Of a DNA stretch of 64,000 bases, positions 46,096 to 57,034 are shown one piece after another. Source of the stretch: Hirsutella rhossiliensis (lineage: Eukaryota; Ascomycota; Sordariomycetes; Hypocreales; Ophiocordycipitaceae); contig NW_025408691.1 of the NCBI RefSeq assembly GCF_020360975.1, positions 1-64,000 of the forward strand. Direction: 5' to 3'. The notes beneath the pieces were generated by a model, which was not told the origin of the DNA, ran no database searches, and worked only from the letters and a program-made list of their open reading frames with translations. Position 1 is the stretch's first letter; the number at the start of each line of letters is the position of its first letter. The position numbers and the translations under genes are program-made.

Positions 46096-46761
46096 ATGGC
46101 TGATGATACTTAGTTGGCGACGGGATACTCCCATCGGGCAGTATCCTTAGCCAACCATTATGGACAGTCTGTCTTTATTGCGGAAATCTCCTTACCCGAC
46201 AGTCTCGACAAGTTCCCGTCCGGACGAATATACAAAGCTCGAGATCCAACGACCATGACGCGCAGACGATCGATCTCACTTCCGACGATAGTCAAACAGA
46301 ACGACAGATAGCTCCTGCGATGACAGTCCCAGCTATAAAGTCTACAAATGGATTACGTCAACTCGTTACGGCCACGAACGAGGGCAACACCCATCGCTCT
46401 GAGAGTGCGCAGGCAACAAGAAAGCGATCAATGCTCCAGCCCTTCGATCTAACGGTGAACTTTTATTGTGCGTCCTTTAGAATCATCGATAATAAAGGAT
46501 TGCCTGTAAAGAAGTATCACGTAGGATATCCTAGTCTTGTACGGAAGGTTACACTGTTTCTTTTCCGAACCAGCCAAGCAATTCCCGTCACATTCCGACA
46601 TGATTCAACAGATTATTCGCAGAGCCATTAACGACGAGACTTTAATCGATCGCGACTGGAAGCTCCTATCAGCTTGCTTAGCAAACAATCCAGGCTCGAT
46701 CTCGTATTATCCATCACAAGCATACGAGACGACATCCCTGCTTGACCTTTTTCGCTCGATT

Positions 46762-46766
46762 TCCCC
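46762..46766. repeat. Copia-2 target duplication, left
   Basis: TCCCC directly before the left LTR, equal to 50302-50306. Confidence 0.88.
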
Positions 46767-47035
46767 TGTCACACATAGGATATCAGCCTCCAACAGTCTG
46801 ACCCCCTATTCGCACAGTCCGTTTCCACATTTCCCCAGAAACTTCTAGGAGGCATCATCAACGCATCAGTGGCTTCCAGATGATCCGATCAGATGCTTCC
46901 ATTCACTACCATTCCCTTCCATTCTCATATTCAGGCAGTCTATAAAGATCTCGCCTCTTTCCCACCTTAGATAGCAGAATCAAGAGTCTTCCAGTCCCTG
47001 ATCTTTATGCCCACTTGCTCATCCTCCGTGCGATA
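46767..47035 (+). repeat. Copia-2 5' LTR
   Basis: 269 bp, TGTCACACATAGG to CCTCCGTGCGATA. It differs from the right LTR by a single inserted base. It contains TATAAAG near 46952. It is followed by GTTATGAGCCCGG, a likely primer-binding site. Confidence 0.9.
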
Positions 47036-47107
47036 GTTATGAGCCCGGTCTGCCACTGACTGGGTATCTTATTCTTGTTCACTCCGCTGCGCAGAATAGC
47101 TTCCACA

Positions 47108-49979
47108 ATGAGCTCAGCTCTAGATCTTGATGGCTCTTCCAAGGGCACCGTGCTCAACGGCCCTTGCGACTGGAAACAATGGATTTCTATCATCAAGAAA
47201 TTCGCCACGTCCCACAGTCTTTGGGACTTTCTGGACCCTGCCGTCAAGGAGGGTAAGCCGGTTCTTCAGCAGCCAGTTGAACCAACATTCCGACAAATCA
47301 ACCACGAAGCATCTGATCTCGTGGATCTGACCTCGGAGGAATTTCGCCGTCTCGAATTCCTCCACACCCAATACCGCTCGAAGCTTCAAGGGTATAGGGA
47401 TCAAGTGAAGGCACTCGCCAGCCTTCAACAACACATCGTCAAGACCATCGGCAACTACTACAGCACCATTGCCGAGGAACACGACGTTGCAAAGCAACTT
47501 GCCTTGCTTCAGGCTCGTGTGGCCCCAACCGACTGGGCACTCGAGAGGAAGTTGTTCAGCGTTATCGTTCCACCCTTCAGTCGCCAAACAGGACCAAGAT
47601 CGAAGCTTGGGTCACCCAATGGCAGAAAGTCCTCACTGAGGCAAAGCAATTAGGGCTTCCTGATGTCCAGGACCTTCGCCCTACCCAAGATTTCCTACAG
47701 GCTGTTTCGTCCATCAACGCCCCATTCACAGACTATTGGGTCAACAAAATGGAAGACGAGGCCGTATTCGGCAAGCCTGATTGGAAGACGGACTTCCCGG
47801 ACGGCATTAAGATCAGTGAGATCTTTGAACGAGCTCACCGAATCAAGGCCGCCAACAACAGCAAAGGATCATTCGGAGCTGCCTTCCAAGGCAAGGGAGA
47901 GAAATCGGAGAGAAGAGGACAAGCCTAAGTGGTCTTCAAGCAAGAACGCTGATGGTGTTCCTATGTGTGTCTGCGGAGAATATCACCGCTTCGTAGATTG
48001 CTTCTATCTCATCAAATCAGCTCGGCCTGATGGCTGGACTCCTGATCAGAAGGTTGAGAAGAAGATCAAGGAAATCCTCGACTCAATCCATGGGCAAAGA
48101 AGATGACGGAGAAAGCACAAGACTTCAAGAAGAAGGAAATGGAGAAATCGTCCGACTCCTCCGTTAAAGGCACAGCGTTTGCCGGTCTTCTACCAGCTCC
48201 TGACAACACACCGCCTCCTCAACACCTCCATCAACCAGTTTCTCGACGGGAAGGCAGTCTACCCGCTGTATGACTCCTTTATCCTTGATTCCGGATCAGA
48301 CACACACATTTGCAACAACCGATCCCGTTTTCTTGACTACACCGCCCTTGCAGAGCCAAAAGAGCTCTTTGCAGGCGATAGTCAACTTCAGATCCTTGGC
48401 TACGGCACAGTCCGTATGAAGCTTGAAGAAGGAGGACTTTTTCAGCTCAACGAAGTTGCCTTCGTGCCAAATTCCACACCAACATCGCATCCCTCGACCG
48501 CTTTCTTGCGAAGGGATACAACTGGAATCCACTATCTGGACGCGTCTCTAAAGACGATCAGATTATATTTCATACGAAACGCCGCTTTCGTCAACCGGTC
48601 ATCGAGTTCAACCCGATTAAGGAGGACTCTCGCCTCCAATTTCACATCTTCATCTGCACCTCGCACAGTGAAAACAGCAGATGCTACGCTTTGGCATAAG
48701 CGCCTAGGTCACTTGAACGCTCAAGCCCTAGAGCATCTTGTTGAGAACACGACGGGTTCGAAGATCAAAGGCCCAGTTACCATCGATTGCACCGCGTGTT
48801 CCCTTGGGAAGGGAAAGAAGGTCGTCTCTCGCCGAACCTCAAAACCGAGCCCCAGACCATTCTGGAGAATCTACGTTGATATCTTCAGTATGAACACCTC
48901 ATTCAACGGCAAGGAAGCTGTTCTTCTTATCAAAGATGAATTTACAAGCATGATCTTCATCTACCTTCTGAATGACGCGACACAAGGGTCCGTTATGACT
49001 GCTTTGAGAAACCACGAGGCAATGGTTCAACGCCAATGGAATCTCAACATTTGCATTATCCACCGTGATAACGATCGTTCTCTTCAGAGTGCGTATGAGA
49101 GCTGGATCGAGGAAAAGGATTCAAGATGAACCTTCTGCCCCTTACACTCCCGCTCAAAACGGTTCTGCAGAGCGATCTGGGGGGGTAATATCTGCCCAGG
49201 CCAGAACAATGGGAATTGATGCCAATTTACCATCTGATCTTTGGCCAGAGACTTGGAAAGCAGCAGTGTTTTTGCACAACAGATCGCCCATGCAGAACCA
49301 CAGCTTCCGAACGCCTTTCCAGCTGCTTCATCAGTGGCTGCGAGACAACAACAGAGACATAGGCTACCAGCAAGACCAGCCTGACATCACGTTTCTCAAG
49401 GCATACGGCTGCAGAGCCTATCCTTGACACCCCAGGCCCTTCAGAACAGACAGAAGAAGGACCTAAAGACCGACCCTCACACAGAAATCGGTTATCTCGT
49501 TGGATATGATTCCACGAACATTTTCAGGATCTGGATTCCGTCCACATCAGAAGTCCGAAGGGTCCGAGATGTGACCTTCAATGAAAGCATCTTCTATGAC
49601 GGAAATGATCAGCCACCAGAACCTATCCCACAGCGCGTGGAAGTACAGCTTCCAGCCCACATCGAGGACGAGTCGGATTACGAGGAAATCCCCACTCAAA
49701 TCGATGAACCTGAACCTGACCCCGTTGAGCAATCTCCTCAACCTCAGACCAAGGAGACGCCACCACGATTGTGGTACAACCCGAACCATCTGATCATGAG
49801 GACTCGGATGATCAGGATGAGTTTCATGACATTCAGCACCCATATCCGACACCGGACCCCGGTCCGAGTGACTCAGCCACGGCGCTCAGCCCGCTCACCA
49901 AAGCTCTGCCAGGCCAGAAATTTGCTACTTTCGTCAAACAACTCGGTCTCGTCGATATCTCTACGTTGCTAGGGATCTA
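47108..49979 (+). pseudogene. Copia-2 gag-protease-integrase (no RT/RNase H)
   Basis: Gag starts at the ATG at 47108 (MSSALDLDGSSKGTVLNG) with CDWKQWISIIKKFA and is open to about 47555, where the frame shifts; another shift falls near 47910. A zinc-binding CVCGEYHRFVDC follows (about 47970-48005). Then come protease FILDSGSDTHICN (about 48280), pre-integrase LWHKRLGHLNAQALEHL with CTAC (about 48690-48800), and the integrase core with VDIFSMNTSFNGKEA, HRDNDRS and the Glu in AQNGSAERSG (about 49155-49175). The integrase tail has EIGYLVGYDSTNIFRIW and RRVRDVTFNES. Instead of reverse transcriptase a short Pro/Asp-rich tail ends at 49979. Few frame breaks are present compared with other elements here. 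Confidence 0.85.
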
Positions 49980-50031
49980 GTTTCTTTCTTCAGTTTGCAC
50001 TGCCCACTAGCCAGCACAACCTGGGGGGGTA

Positions 50032-50301
50032 TGTCACACATAGGATATCAGCCTCCAACAGTCTGACCCCCTATTCGCACAGTCCGTTTCCACATTTCCC
50101 ACAGAAACTTCTAGGAGGCATCATCAACGCATCAGTGGCTTCCAGATGATCCGATCAGATGCTTCCATTCACTACCATTCCCTTCCATTCTCATATTCAG
50201 GCAGTCTATAAAGATCTCGCCTCTTTCCCACCTTAGATAGCAGAATCAAGAGTCTTCCAGTCCCTGATCTTTATGCCCACTTGCTCATCCTCCGTGCGAT
50301 A
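50032..50301 (+). repeat. Copia-2 3' LTR
   Basis: 270 bp, one base longer than the left LTR (CCCACAG versus CCCCAG); followed by TCCCC. Confidence 0.9.
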
Positions 50302-50306
50302 TCCCC
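50302..50306. repeat. Copia-2 target duplication, right
   Basis: TCCCC, equal to 46762-46766. Confidence 0.88.
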
Positions 50307-50760
50307 AAACAAGGCGATTGCATCACCTTTAAGTACTCTTTAATCTTTTGTTCTCTTACGAGAGCGACAACAACCCAGACGACCTCTTCGAACCCGCACA
50401 TATTCTTAGCGCCAAGAACGAACCTTTAGTTAAAAAGAGAGTGCGTCTCCGAAGAAACGCAAGCAACTCCCAAGACTAAACCGACGCCGAAGAATACAAG
50501 CAAGAAGTTTAAGGTAGAGGCTATCAAGGAGGAGGCCGAGAATAAATCTACGATACAAGTAGCATCTGAGGCGGATTTTGACTTTTCACAGGACTTTAAG
50601 TCAGATTTAGGGAGCCCAGGTCAGGTCTTAGAGGATATCAAGGAAGGCGAGACTCAAGAAGATGGTATCTCTAACGCGGACGGGACTATAGGGAGCAAAT
50701 GGTTACACGTCGTCAAGCTCATGTAAAATCGCAATCTTAACCGTTCACTTGCTTTTTTCT

Positions 50761-52361
50761 TTAATTACCATCGTCACTCCTAAAACTCAACTGTTCAAGA
50801 TCGTCTAGGCTAATATTAGACTGTGATAAGACTTGTTGTAGTCGGTCCCGACCATTTTCTGGGCGACTAAGTAACGTGACTTCCGGTTGCTTCTGATCAG
50901 TAATATACTGATGCAGATGTGTCCGGAGCGAGTTGTACTCGTCAAGCCATGGATATTCCGGGTTCGGAGGACTTGAAGATATAGTTCCAATGCTTAATTG
51001 AACCAAATAATCGCATATCTCTTTAGTTTTAAGCGGTAGGTAGTCGTCTAGGTTCGTGGTATCCTCATCGAAAAGCTCGGTGCATATGCGAAGCCGATCC
51101 GGTGGGATCTCCTCGGCATAATTCTGTTCACCAGCAGAATCAAGCTGATGATATAAGACCGTAGGTTGCCCGCTTCGAACGTGTGGACGATTTGGCTGAT
51201 GTCGAATAGTATGACTGTTCCACATATGAACGAATTGGACTAGCTCTTGACGGATAGTATCCATATAGATATAGAGAATTGCCACTCGATCCGCCCTTGA
51301 GCTACTGTCAAATAAGCCATGTTCGGTGAGCCATTGAAAGTATTGCTAATGGAGAGTTAGTATAACTAGGGTAGATGATGGATAAAATTATACTTACTCG
51401 CCAGAACCCAGCACGATTACTGCCTAACCGATGCCACCAGCTCTCAATCCGGGTGTTATGAATGCTTCGGCCAAAGTACCAGCAGTCTCCAAATGCAATT
51501 GGGACGAGATCAGAGCCCTGTTCCTTCGTTCGCATGCCGGATAGGTAATAATGTATCCCGCATAAGAGGGATGTCTCATTACCATGGTCCGATCGCAAGA
51601 TACGAGGCATAGCGTGCCGCTGGTTTAGTACGTGGAGGTACTGTTTTGCAACGTTCCAGCTCGTACTGGACGAAAACCCACAGTAAAACCACGTAATATA
51701 CCGTGAGTACGCGTCAATACCAGCATAGATCTCAAAACCCCAATTCTTAAGTTTGTCGTAGCCATCAATAGACCAGACCCAGTCTGGGCCATGGATAGAG
51801 AAGTCGTCGTGTGTAACGTGTTCGTCCCCATCGTTCCCTAACGTTCTCAGGCGTGAAGTCTCGATACTCTGCGTATAGGGCATCACGACTAATAATATGA
51901 TGTTGCTGGCGCATATACGTATAGAGATAGTTCCGGCCATGTCCTTGTAGCGTTGTAGAGATCTGTGCCTGGCTGTTAAAAAGGACCGGGCGCGTTCCCT
52001 TGCGACTTGGAGCGCTTCAGGGGATTGGCGGCGGTAGAGCCCTCTTCAAGCCGAATTCTTTCAAGACGGAACTTTGAGATCGTAAACCCCTCGTCTCTAA
52101 GTCGTTTAAGCATGAAATCATCCTTAAGACATTCATCAAAGAATAGCGACCTAATTCGGTCCCGTAAGGTATCTGAAGTGATCGTACGTGCTTGACGAAG
52201 AAGTCCCAGTCTTTGATCGATCGATAGAGACTGGCGCGGCTTACTTGAAGCTGATGATGCTCGAGAAGATGCGTACGGATTGTATTAATAGAGGATCCAT
52301 CTCGATGCAAGCCGGTGATTTCCTCCTGAACTGTGGAAAGATCAATTTGTGGTCGAGGCAT
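50761..52361 (-). pseudogene. Rve-type (integrase-core) transposase
   Basis: Start ATG at 52361 (MPRPQIDLSTVQEEITGLHR), which opens an HTH-like N-terminal part (INTIRTHLLEHHQLQVSRASLYRSIKDW). After frame changes near 52040, 51985 and 51840 comes a bridging part (YLYTYMRQQHHIISRDALYA) and then the catalytic core: first Asp in VWSIDGYDKL, GIDAYSRYITWFYCG, second Asp in ILRSDHGNET, Glu in HNTRIESWWHRLG. A clean intron (51346-51397: GTAAGT, TACTAAC, TTAG) joins GFWR to QYFQWLTEHGLFD. The C-terminal part runs open to the stop at 50761. The DDE set is complete; only small indels, two of them beside homopolymer runs, break the first third. Confidence 0.78.
51346..51397 (-). other. Intron of the rve-type transposase
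   Basis: 52 bp, donor GTAAGT, branch TATACTAAC, acceptor CATTAG, phase 0; its removal keeps the frame between the catalytic core and the C-terminal part. Confidence 0.85.
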
Positions 52362-52564
52362 ATTTGTTTAACTGAGTAAAGCGCTATTCGGGCTCAATGA
52401 TATCGTAGAAGGAGAAAAGCACTGAAAATGTGTACCAATGCGCAGAGCGAACGCTTACTTTCATTTCTTTCAATGCCCTATGCTAATAGAAGAGTATCGG
52501 TATATACAAGTTACCCAGTTGCACTTAGACCCGATCGGGTAATCTAACCCCGGGGTGCCCACAG

Positions 52565-52607
52565 CCCAAAATGCGTTTTGAGACAGTCTGGCCTACAGTC
52601 GCCCGTA
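52565..52607 (-). repeat. Rve-type transposon TIR, right
   Basis: 43 bp; starts CCCAAAATGCG and ends TCGCCCGTA on the plus strand, followed by the duplication GGTAC. Confidence 0.85.
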
Positions 52608-52612
52608 GGTAC

Positions 52613-53493
52613 CTACTTTCCCTGCCGTTCTGTTATCCCGTTCTTTTTATCCGACCTTTATCTTCGTTCCTCAAAGCTTTTTTGCGCAACCCAGGGGGTT
52701 GCCATACCCATACCCGTGACGATCTATCGAATACCTAGCCAGACAGGGGGCCGACTGCATTGACAGTGGAAGACGTGCCGGCCCGCTCACTGGCAGGAAG
52801 CTCAGATGATTGGTCAAATAATCGTATCTGCACTGGTGGTGGGCAGCCTGCCGACCCTGACGCGTGCATGCGGCTGATGCGAAGAGCCTGCAGCCACGCC
52901 GCCGAGCGATCTTCAAATGCATCCCATATTGAGCAGCAAAGCTGTGGTACTTTATGAGTGCCTGTTAATTAGGACATAGCGGCATTCTATGTCCCGCTAC
53001 AGTACCCATCGGCCTTGTTTGAGGGTGTAACAAAGCCTGGTCCTAAGCCCGAAATGATCATCCGGTGTGGGTGATTGCGGTAGCTACTACCTAGCTCTCT
53101 GCAGCAGCCGTACGTCTTGCTTGATTGACCTTGTAACGGCCCTGCACTTGGCATGCACGCCGCAGGTGACACGGCCAACGACAAAGCGTAGTAATGAGAC
53201 TAAGTTTCGTGACAGCTTCTATACCTCGCCTTCTCAATGTAAGCGTAAGGAGATTGGTAAAAGCTGTAGAGCTGAACTTCTGACCTATAAAGTATCCCAT
53301 GGCGCATACATGGACACGGTCATTACCATAACAAGTCTTCCGCAACAGCTACCTGCAATAAAACGATGGCATCACATATTGTCACCCAAGGCTCGATGAA
53401 TTGCGGTCACCTCAACGATGTTGATCAGAAGAAGTGCAGCCATGACGAGCCGTGCCGACTTGGAGTCCAACCCTTTCAGATCATCACTGAAAC
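52613..53493. other. Host-like flank without recognised gene
   Basis: Host sequence resumes after the nested elements. Short frames are present but none has a recognisable domain or conserved neighbour. Confidence 0.35.
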
Positions 53494-53864
53494 TTGTCAG
53501 TGTATGCAGGACAAACACTCCGCGATAGTTTCCACGACCTCAAAGATAAATCGTCTCTACTCCGTTACTGGAACTATCGAAAGCTCAGTGAGGGTAGAAA
53601 GGCTTGGGGCCTTTCAAGTTCGGTGTGGGAGGGGCGGTTTTCAAGAGCATTAGCGCCGAAATGGAAAGAAGTATGCGCGAAATATGGCAGGAAGAGTCCA
53701 GAAGATTTGTCAAATTAGCGAGTTGCGGTGCGAGCGCTATTTTCATGGAAGGTCAAGGATGGTATTCGGTTGATGAGTTAGACCGCGATAAGGGCAGAGC
53801 ACTTTTGAAAAGAGCGATGGAGAAGATTCTTGAGGAGACAGAACAAACCGGAGGAATCGCCTAA
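53494..53864 (+). pseudogene. Hypothetical protein fragment
   Basis: Two overlapping frames look like one protein with a shift near 53605: 53494-53605 (RDSFHDLKDKSSLLRYWNYR) and 53604-53864 (EMERSMREIWQEESRRFVKL, then WYSVDELDRDKGRALLKRAM), ending at a stop at 53864. The charged helical composition is protein-like. No family is recognised and no start is clear. It may be the 3' end of a gene cut by earlier rearrangement. Confidence 0.35.
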
Positions 53865-54592
53865 GTAACAGCATATCTCTTCGATCTCAGTAATCTATCC
53901 TGTGTTCCCTCCTTCCCTCCCGACAGTCCTGCCTTTCCTTAATGTTCACGACCAACAGCCCCAACGAGGCCGAGATCCAGGACGACCAGGTGAGAGACAG
54001 GTTCCCGAGCCAGTACGAAGCCCATCCTGCGGAGTTGTCACAGCTGAGAGTCACGCTTTCCTAGATCTGCGCTGTTATGTCACAACCCCAATGTGGAATG
54101 GATCAATGACGCCTTCTGCTCATGTTTTGACCTCACTTCCTTGGTCCAGGGAGCTCATGGTGTTGTCACGTCCATGTTCATTTTGACTGCAGACCCAGGC
54201 AAGTTGCCTCTGCACAGGCCCATGGCGTTCCGACCTCCCTAATCAAGGTGAACTTAGACGCATGCAAGCCAAAGTGCATGAACCAGGATGAATACACGGC
54301 TGGTGATGCCGATCTACTGGATGGCCTCGTAACCGGGGGCCAAACGCATTGACTGGTTGAAGACATGCCGTTCCGCCAACCCTACTCTGACCAGGCCGTT
54401 TCGACATGGAGGAAGCTCACCCGCCTCATGTATGTAAATCATCATATCGACTACGGTATAGCCCAGTCTCAAGACAATGATGGTGTAACCGTACTATGCA
54501 CAAAGCACCCCATCACCACCTTACTCTAGGTATGTCTTCCCGTTGTAAGGCGACTGGACAATGTACTGTAGCCCTCTTCATCTGAGCGTTAC
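53865..54592. other. Region upstream of the membrane-protein gene
   Basis: A short frame starts at 53942 (MFTTNSPNEAEIQDDQ) and meets GTGAGA, a possible donor, after 16 codons; it might be a first exon of the downstream gene, but no matching acceptor could be chosen. Otherwise nothing recognised. Confidence 0.3.
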
Positions 54593-55600
54593 TTGCTATA
54601 TACCAATATTCGCTGTTATGACTTAAACGTCTATATAAAGCACTTTGTTCCGGTAAGCCCGGTGCTCATATTCTCATTACTCCAAGTCAGAATTCCGCTC
54701 TCTCCATCGTTCAATGTTGCTGCATTTCGACATGCAGGACGAGATTACCATCAGGAGGTCACCGAGGCCGGTGTCGTGTTTGCCGTGACCACGGTCTTTC
54801 TGGGGCCTTACCTGTACTGGATGATCAGAGTCAAGCCACGAGAAGCTTCACGTAGGCGAACTTGGTCGTTGATTCCCACAGCATGTCTCTTCTTGGGTAC
54901 CGGATTAATATTCGCCGCTTTGTTCAGCAGTGCGAGAAATGCACTCCTACCTGCTGTCCTTGCCTACCCCTTCTTCACAGCCTGGAAAGGGGCCACCATG
55001 TTATGCGTCGACATCATCGAGGTACTCCCCATTCAGGCCGTCTAGTTATCCCCACGATATACTCATGGTTTACAGCTTATTCAAGTTGTCGATCCCTTGA
55101 TTTATGCCTATTTTTCTCGCGTCGTCGAGCCTGGCCCCTGCATTAAGGCGAGAATCATTATTTTTGGACTAGCATTAGTCTTTCACCTTCCCTTTATTGG
55201 GGCGACAGTCTGGCAAATCGGGCTATCTGGCGTCGAATACTGGTGGGCTGCTCCAATGGCGTCTCACTTGACTACCGTTATTATGGTTATTGCGATATGG
55301 AAGAAGACACAACGTTTTCGTCGTGTTGACCGGCGCTCTAACCAGCCTCAGCCAGAGCAACCGACGTCAAACCAGGGGGTACCGTGGCTTGGAGCAGTAA
55401 GCGGAATGGTATTCCTAGCATCATCTGTGCTCCTAGTATGTTCTATGACTGGTTGGGTGAGGCACCAGTTTGGAGGTCAGTGTGGACTTTGCCTGGCGAT
55501 TTTATTTATGCCAGCAGTACCCCCTGGACAGTATGATAAGAGAGCACCAGAGGAAACGGGTAGATGGAGAGGTGGAGATGCAACTGTCCGTAGCGACTAA
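54593..55600 (+). CDS. Probable seven-span membrane protein (one intron)
   Basis: Two open blocks are joined by a 54-bp intron (55022-55075, GTACTC...TTTACAG) that links VDIIE to LIQVVDPL in phase 0. About seven hydrophobic spans can be counted: around VVFAVTTVFLGPYLYW, IPTACLFLGTGLIFAALF, LLPAVLAYPFFTAW, ARIIIFGLALVFHLPFIG, MASHLTTVIMVIAIW, LGAVSGMVFLASSVLLV and CGLCLAILFMPAV. Loops are short and basic (KPREASRRR, RFRRVDRRSN). The start at 54593 is uncertain; residues before RIPLSPSFNVAAF could be leader or intron. Seven spans recall fungal receptors or small membrane cyclases, but no signature allows a choice. Confidence 0.5.
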
Positions 55601-57034
55601 ATCCGGTACTGAACGGTCGACGGAGCACTTGGTATCGCTCTGAGGGCACTGAATTCGAGCGACGGTAATTTACGTCGCTGTCCACTTTCTCTGCCTACGG
55701 CTACCTCCGTTAATATAAAACAATCAATGCCCACTTGCATGCTCTCTTCGTGAGAGTACTCATACTTGACAAAACCGCCAGTCCCTACACGCCTGATAGG
55801 GGTGGCAGAGCATCTTAAAGATCTCATCGTAACCGATAAGGAGATTCATTTCCCTCAGCATATCCTGCCCTTCGAAGGCTTCGGTCTCGTCATTCCATTG
55901 CAGCGTTATGGTGGCTGCCGCCGTTAATCTCGACTTCAAGAAAAGAACGTCCGTCATCAGCGCAAAATGTACTCCTTCCAGCGTGGTATCGGCCCCGATT
56001 GTTTCAGACCTCCAGAGCCCTCCGACCCTCCACCATGCTCTCTTGGGCCTTTCAACATGTACTCATGACGGTCACTCCCTTGGTTATTTCAAGCCAGACC
56101 CGTGAGAGCTTGACTTTGTTTACTGTTTTCGCGGCTCCGCTCGCCCTCTGGGCAGGTTTTCCGATGCCTTCCCCGCTTCGGCGACGCGCGTGGTTCGTCA
56201 TCCAGCGCCTGCTCTGCGGGCCCATGAGGTGGCTGGTCTCGCTGCTGCTGCGGGTCCTGTTTGGCATGCCGTTTGCGATCCTTGGTGCTGTGGCACCCTG
56301 ACAGACGGGTTTGGTATTGGCAAGTTGAGCTTCTAAGGCGCCGAGACGAGAGCTGATGTCGGCCAGCTGATTTCGAATTTCGCAGTGCTCGTTGTAGCAA
56401 AGGTCTCTGATCTTGCGGTCCGTCGCAGCAAAGAGGCTGCCACATGTACAAGTAGTGCTCGACTTTCGCAAGCACGGCCGCCATGCCCCGTGACGGGTGA
56501 GTCGTCTTGGTAGGGAAGCAGAATCTGCCCGCGAGGCTTAGGGATGTACATGTATATATATATACCCATGCACTTGACCATGTACATAACAATCATTCGC
56601 GCCGGCTTGATCGTATCTTGACCCATATGTGCGACTTGTCTCCGCACTCGAGATACCGACGTGCCAGTCACGACACCCTCCCCATCCCCAACTAGGCAAG
56701 CTAGTCACGCGGATATCGAAAGGACATGCATGCGGCGATGGATTGATGCTGTGCACATCTAGCTCTATAGACGTCTAGTCTCTAGAAACCCAAGCCTCTT
56801 CGTTGTGCTGCTCGCGACGCGTACATACGTTCGTCTAAAGCCACATTCTCATCAGACCCATGGACGTCCACTCGGCTCCCTGCCATATCCCATGTATACT
56901 AGGAAAATTCGCCCTCCGCCGCTTTCTCGTGCCTCGTCGGGGACATATGCATGATCCCCAAGCCCGGTAGCAAAGACAGAGCAAGGAGAAGAGACCTTCG
57001 CAGCAACTGGGGCAAGGCGCCGTGCGTTTCCACG
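55601..57034. other. Spacer with one weak ORF and the 3' region of the Uls1-like gene
   Basis: Apart from the ORF at 56052-56471 no gene is supported. It includes an (AT)n run near 56555-56568 and the downstream region of the SNF2 gene. Confidence 0.35.
56052..56471 (-). CDS. Hypothetical small protein with helical segment
   Basis: 139 codons (MRKSSTTCTCGSLFAATDRK). A short segment, EIRNQLADISSRLGALEAQL, has heptad-like hydrophobic spacing; the rest is basic and Ser/Arg-rich. An overlapping minus frame of similar length exists, so it may be non-coding. Confidence 0.25.
   Translation of the reverse strand: MRKSSTTCTCGSLFAATDRKIRDLCYNEHCEIRNQLADISSRLGALEAQLANTKPVCQGATAPRIANGMPNRTRSSSETSHLMGPQSRRWMTNHARRRSGEGIGKPAQRASGAAKTVNKVKLSRVWLEITKGVTVMSTC

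Larger units (their letters stand above)
46767..50301 (+). mobile_element. Ty1/copia retrotransposon 2, lacking reverse transcriptase
   Basis: 3535-bp element with two nearly identical LTRs, perfect 5-bp duplication TCCCC, a primer-binding site after the left LTR and a polypurine tract (CTGGGGGGGTA, 50021-50031) before the right LTR. The coding part stops after integrase; reverse transcriptase and RNase H are absent. It is young by LTR comparison yet cannot supply its own reverse transcriptase, so it was most likely copied by a related full-length element. Confidence 0.88.
46096..50724 (+). pseudogene. Accessory ORF of the rve-type transposon, interrupted by copia-2
   Basis: Plus-strand coding blocks lie on both sides of copia-2: 46096-46311 (VFIAEISLPDSLDKFPSGR), 46320-46530 (TVNFYCASFRIIDNKGLP), 46537-46766 (DMIQQIIRRAINDETLIDRD, YYPSQAYETTSLLDLFRSIS) and, after the LTR, 50302-50724 (YESDNNPDDLFEPAH, then an acidic Glu/Asp/Lys-rich tail ending SKWLHVVKLM). 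The frame enters the copia target TCCCC as SIS-P and continues for a few codons after it, which shows that copia-2 landed inside this gene. One TAG stop follows five codons after the ATG, and frame changes occur. No known family is recognised. It faces the transposase gene tail to tail. Confidence 0.5.
45138..52607 (-). mobile_element. DNA transposon with rve-type transposase (IS3EU-like), split by copia-2
   Basis: The ends TACGGGCGACTGTAGGCC are inverted at 45138 and 52607; the inverted repeats are 42 and 43 bp, differing by one T in a T run. The duplication GGTAC flanks it (45133-45137, 52608-52612); the left copy includes the last bases of the MITE, so this element inserted into the MITE end. 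Without copia-2 it is about 3.9 kb. It carries an rve-type transposase gene (minus strand) and at least one accessory ORF (plus strand). A second copy of its left end lies at 61587-62243. Among named classes IS3EU is the one I would compare first; that name is tentative. Confidence 0.75.

Noticed and set aside
53942..54063. Short ORF MFTTNSPNEAEIQDDQ as an independent gene
   Set aside because: Only 40 codons, with a possible donor site after codon 16; it may be a first exon of the downstream membrane-protein gene but cannot be joined with confidence.
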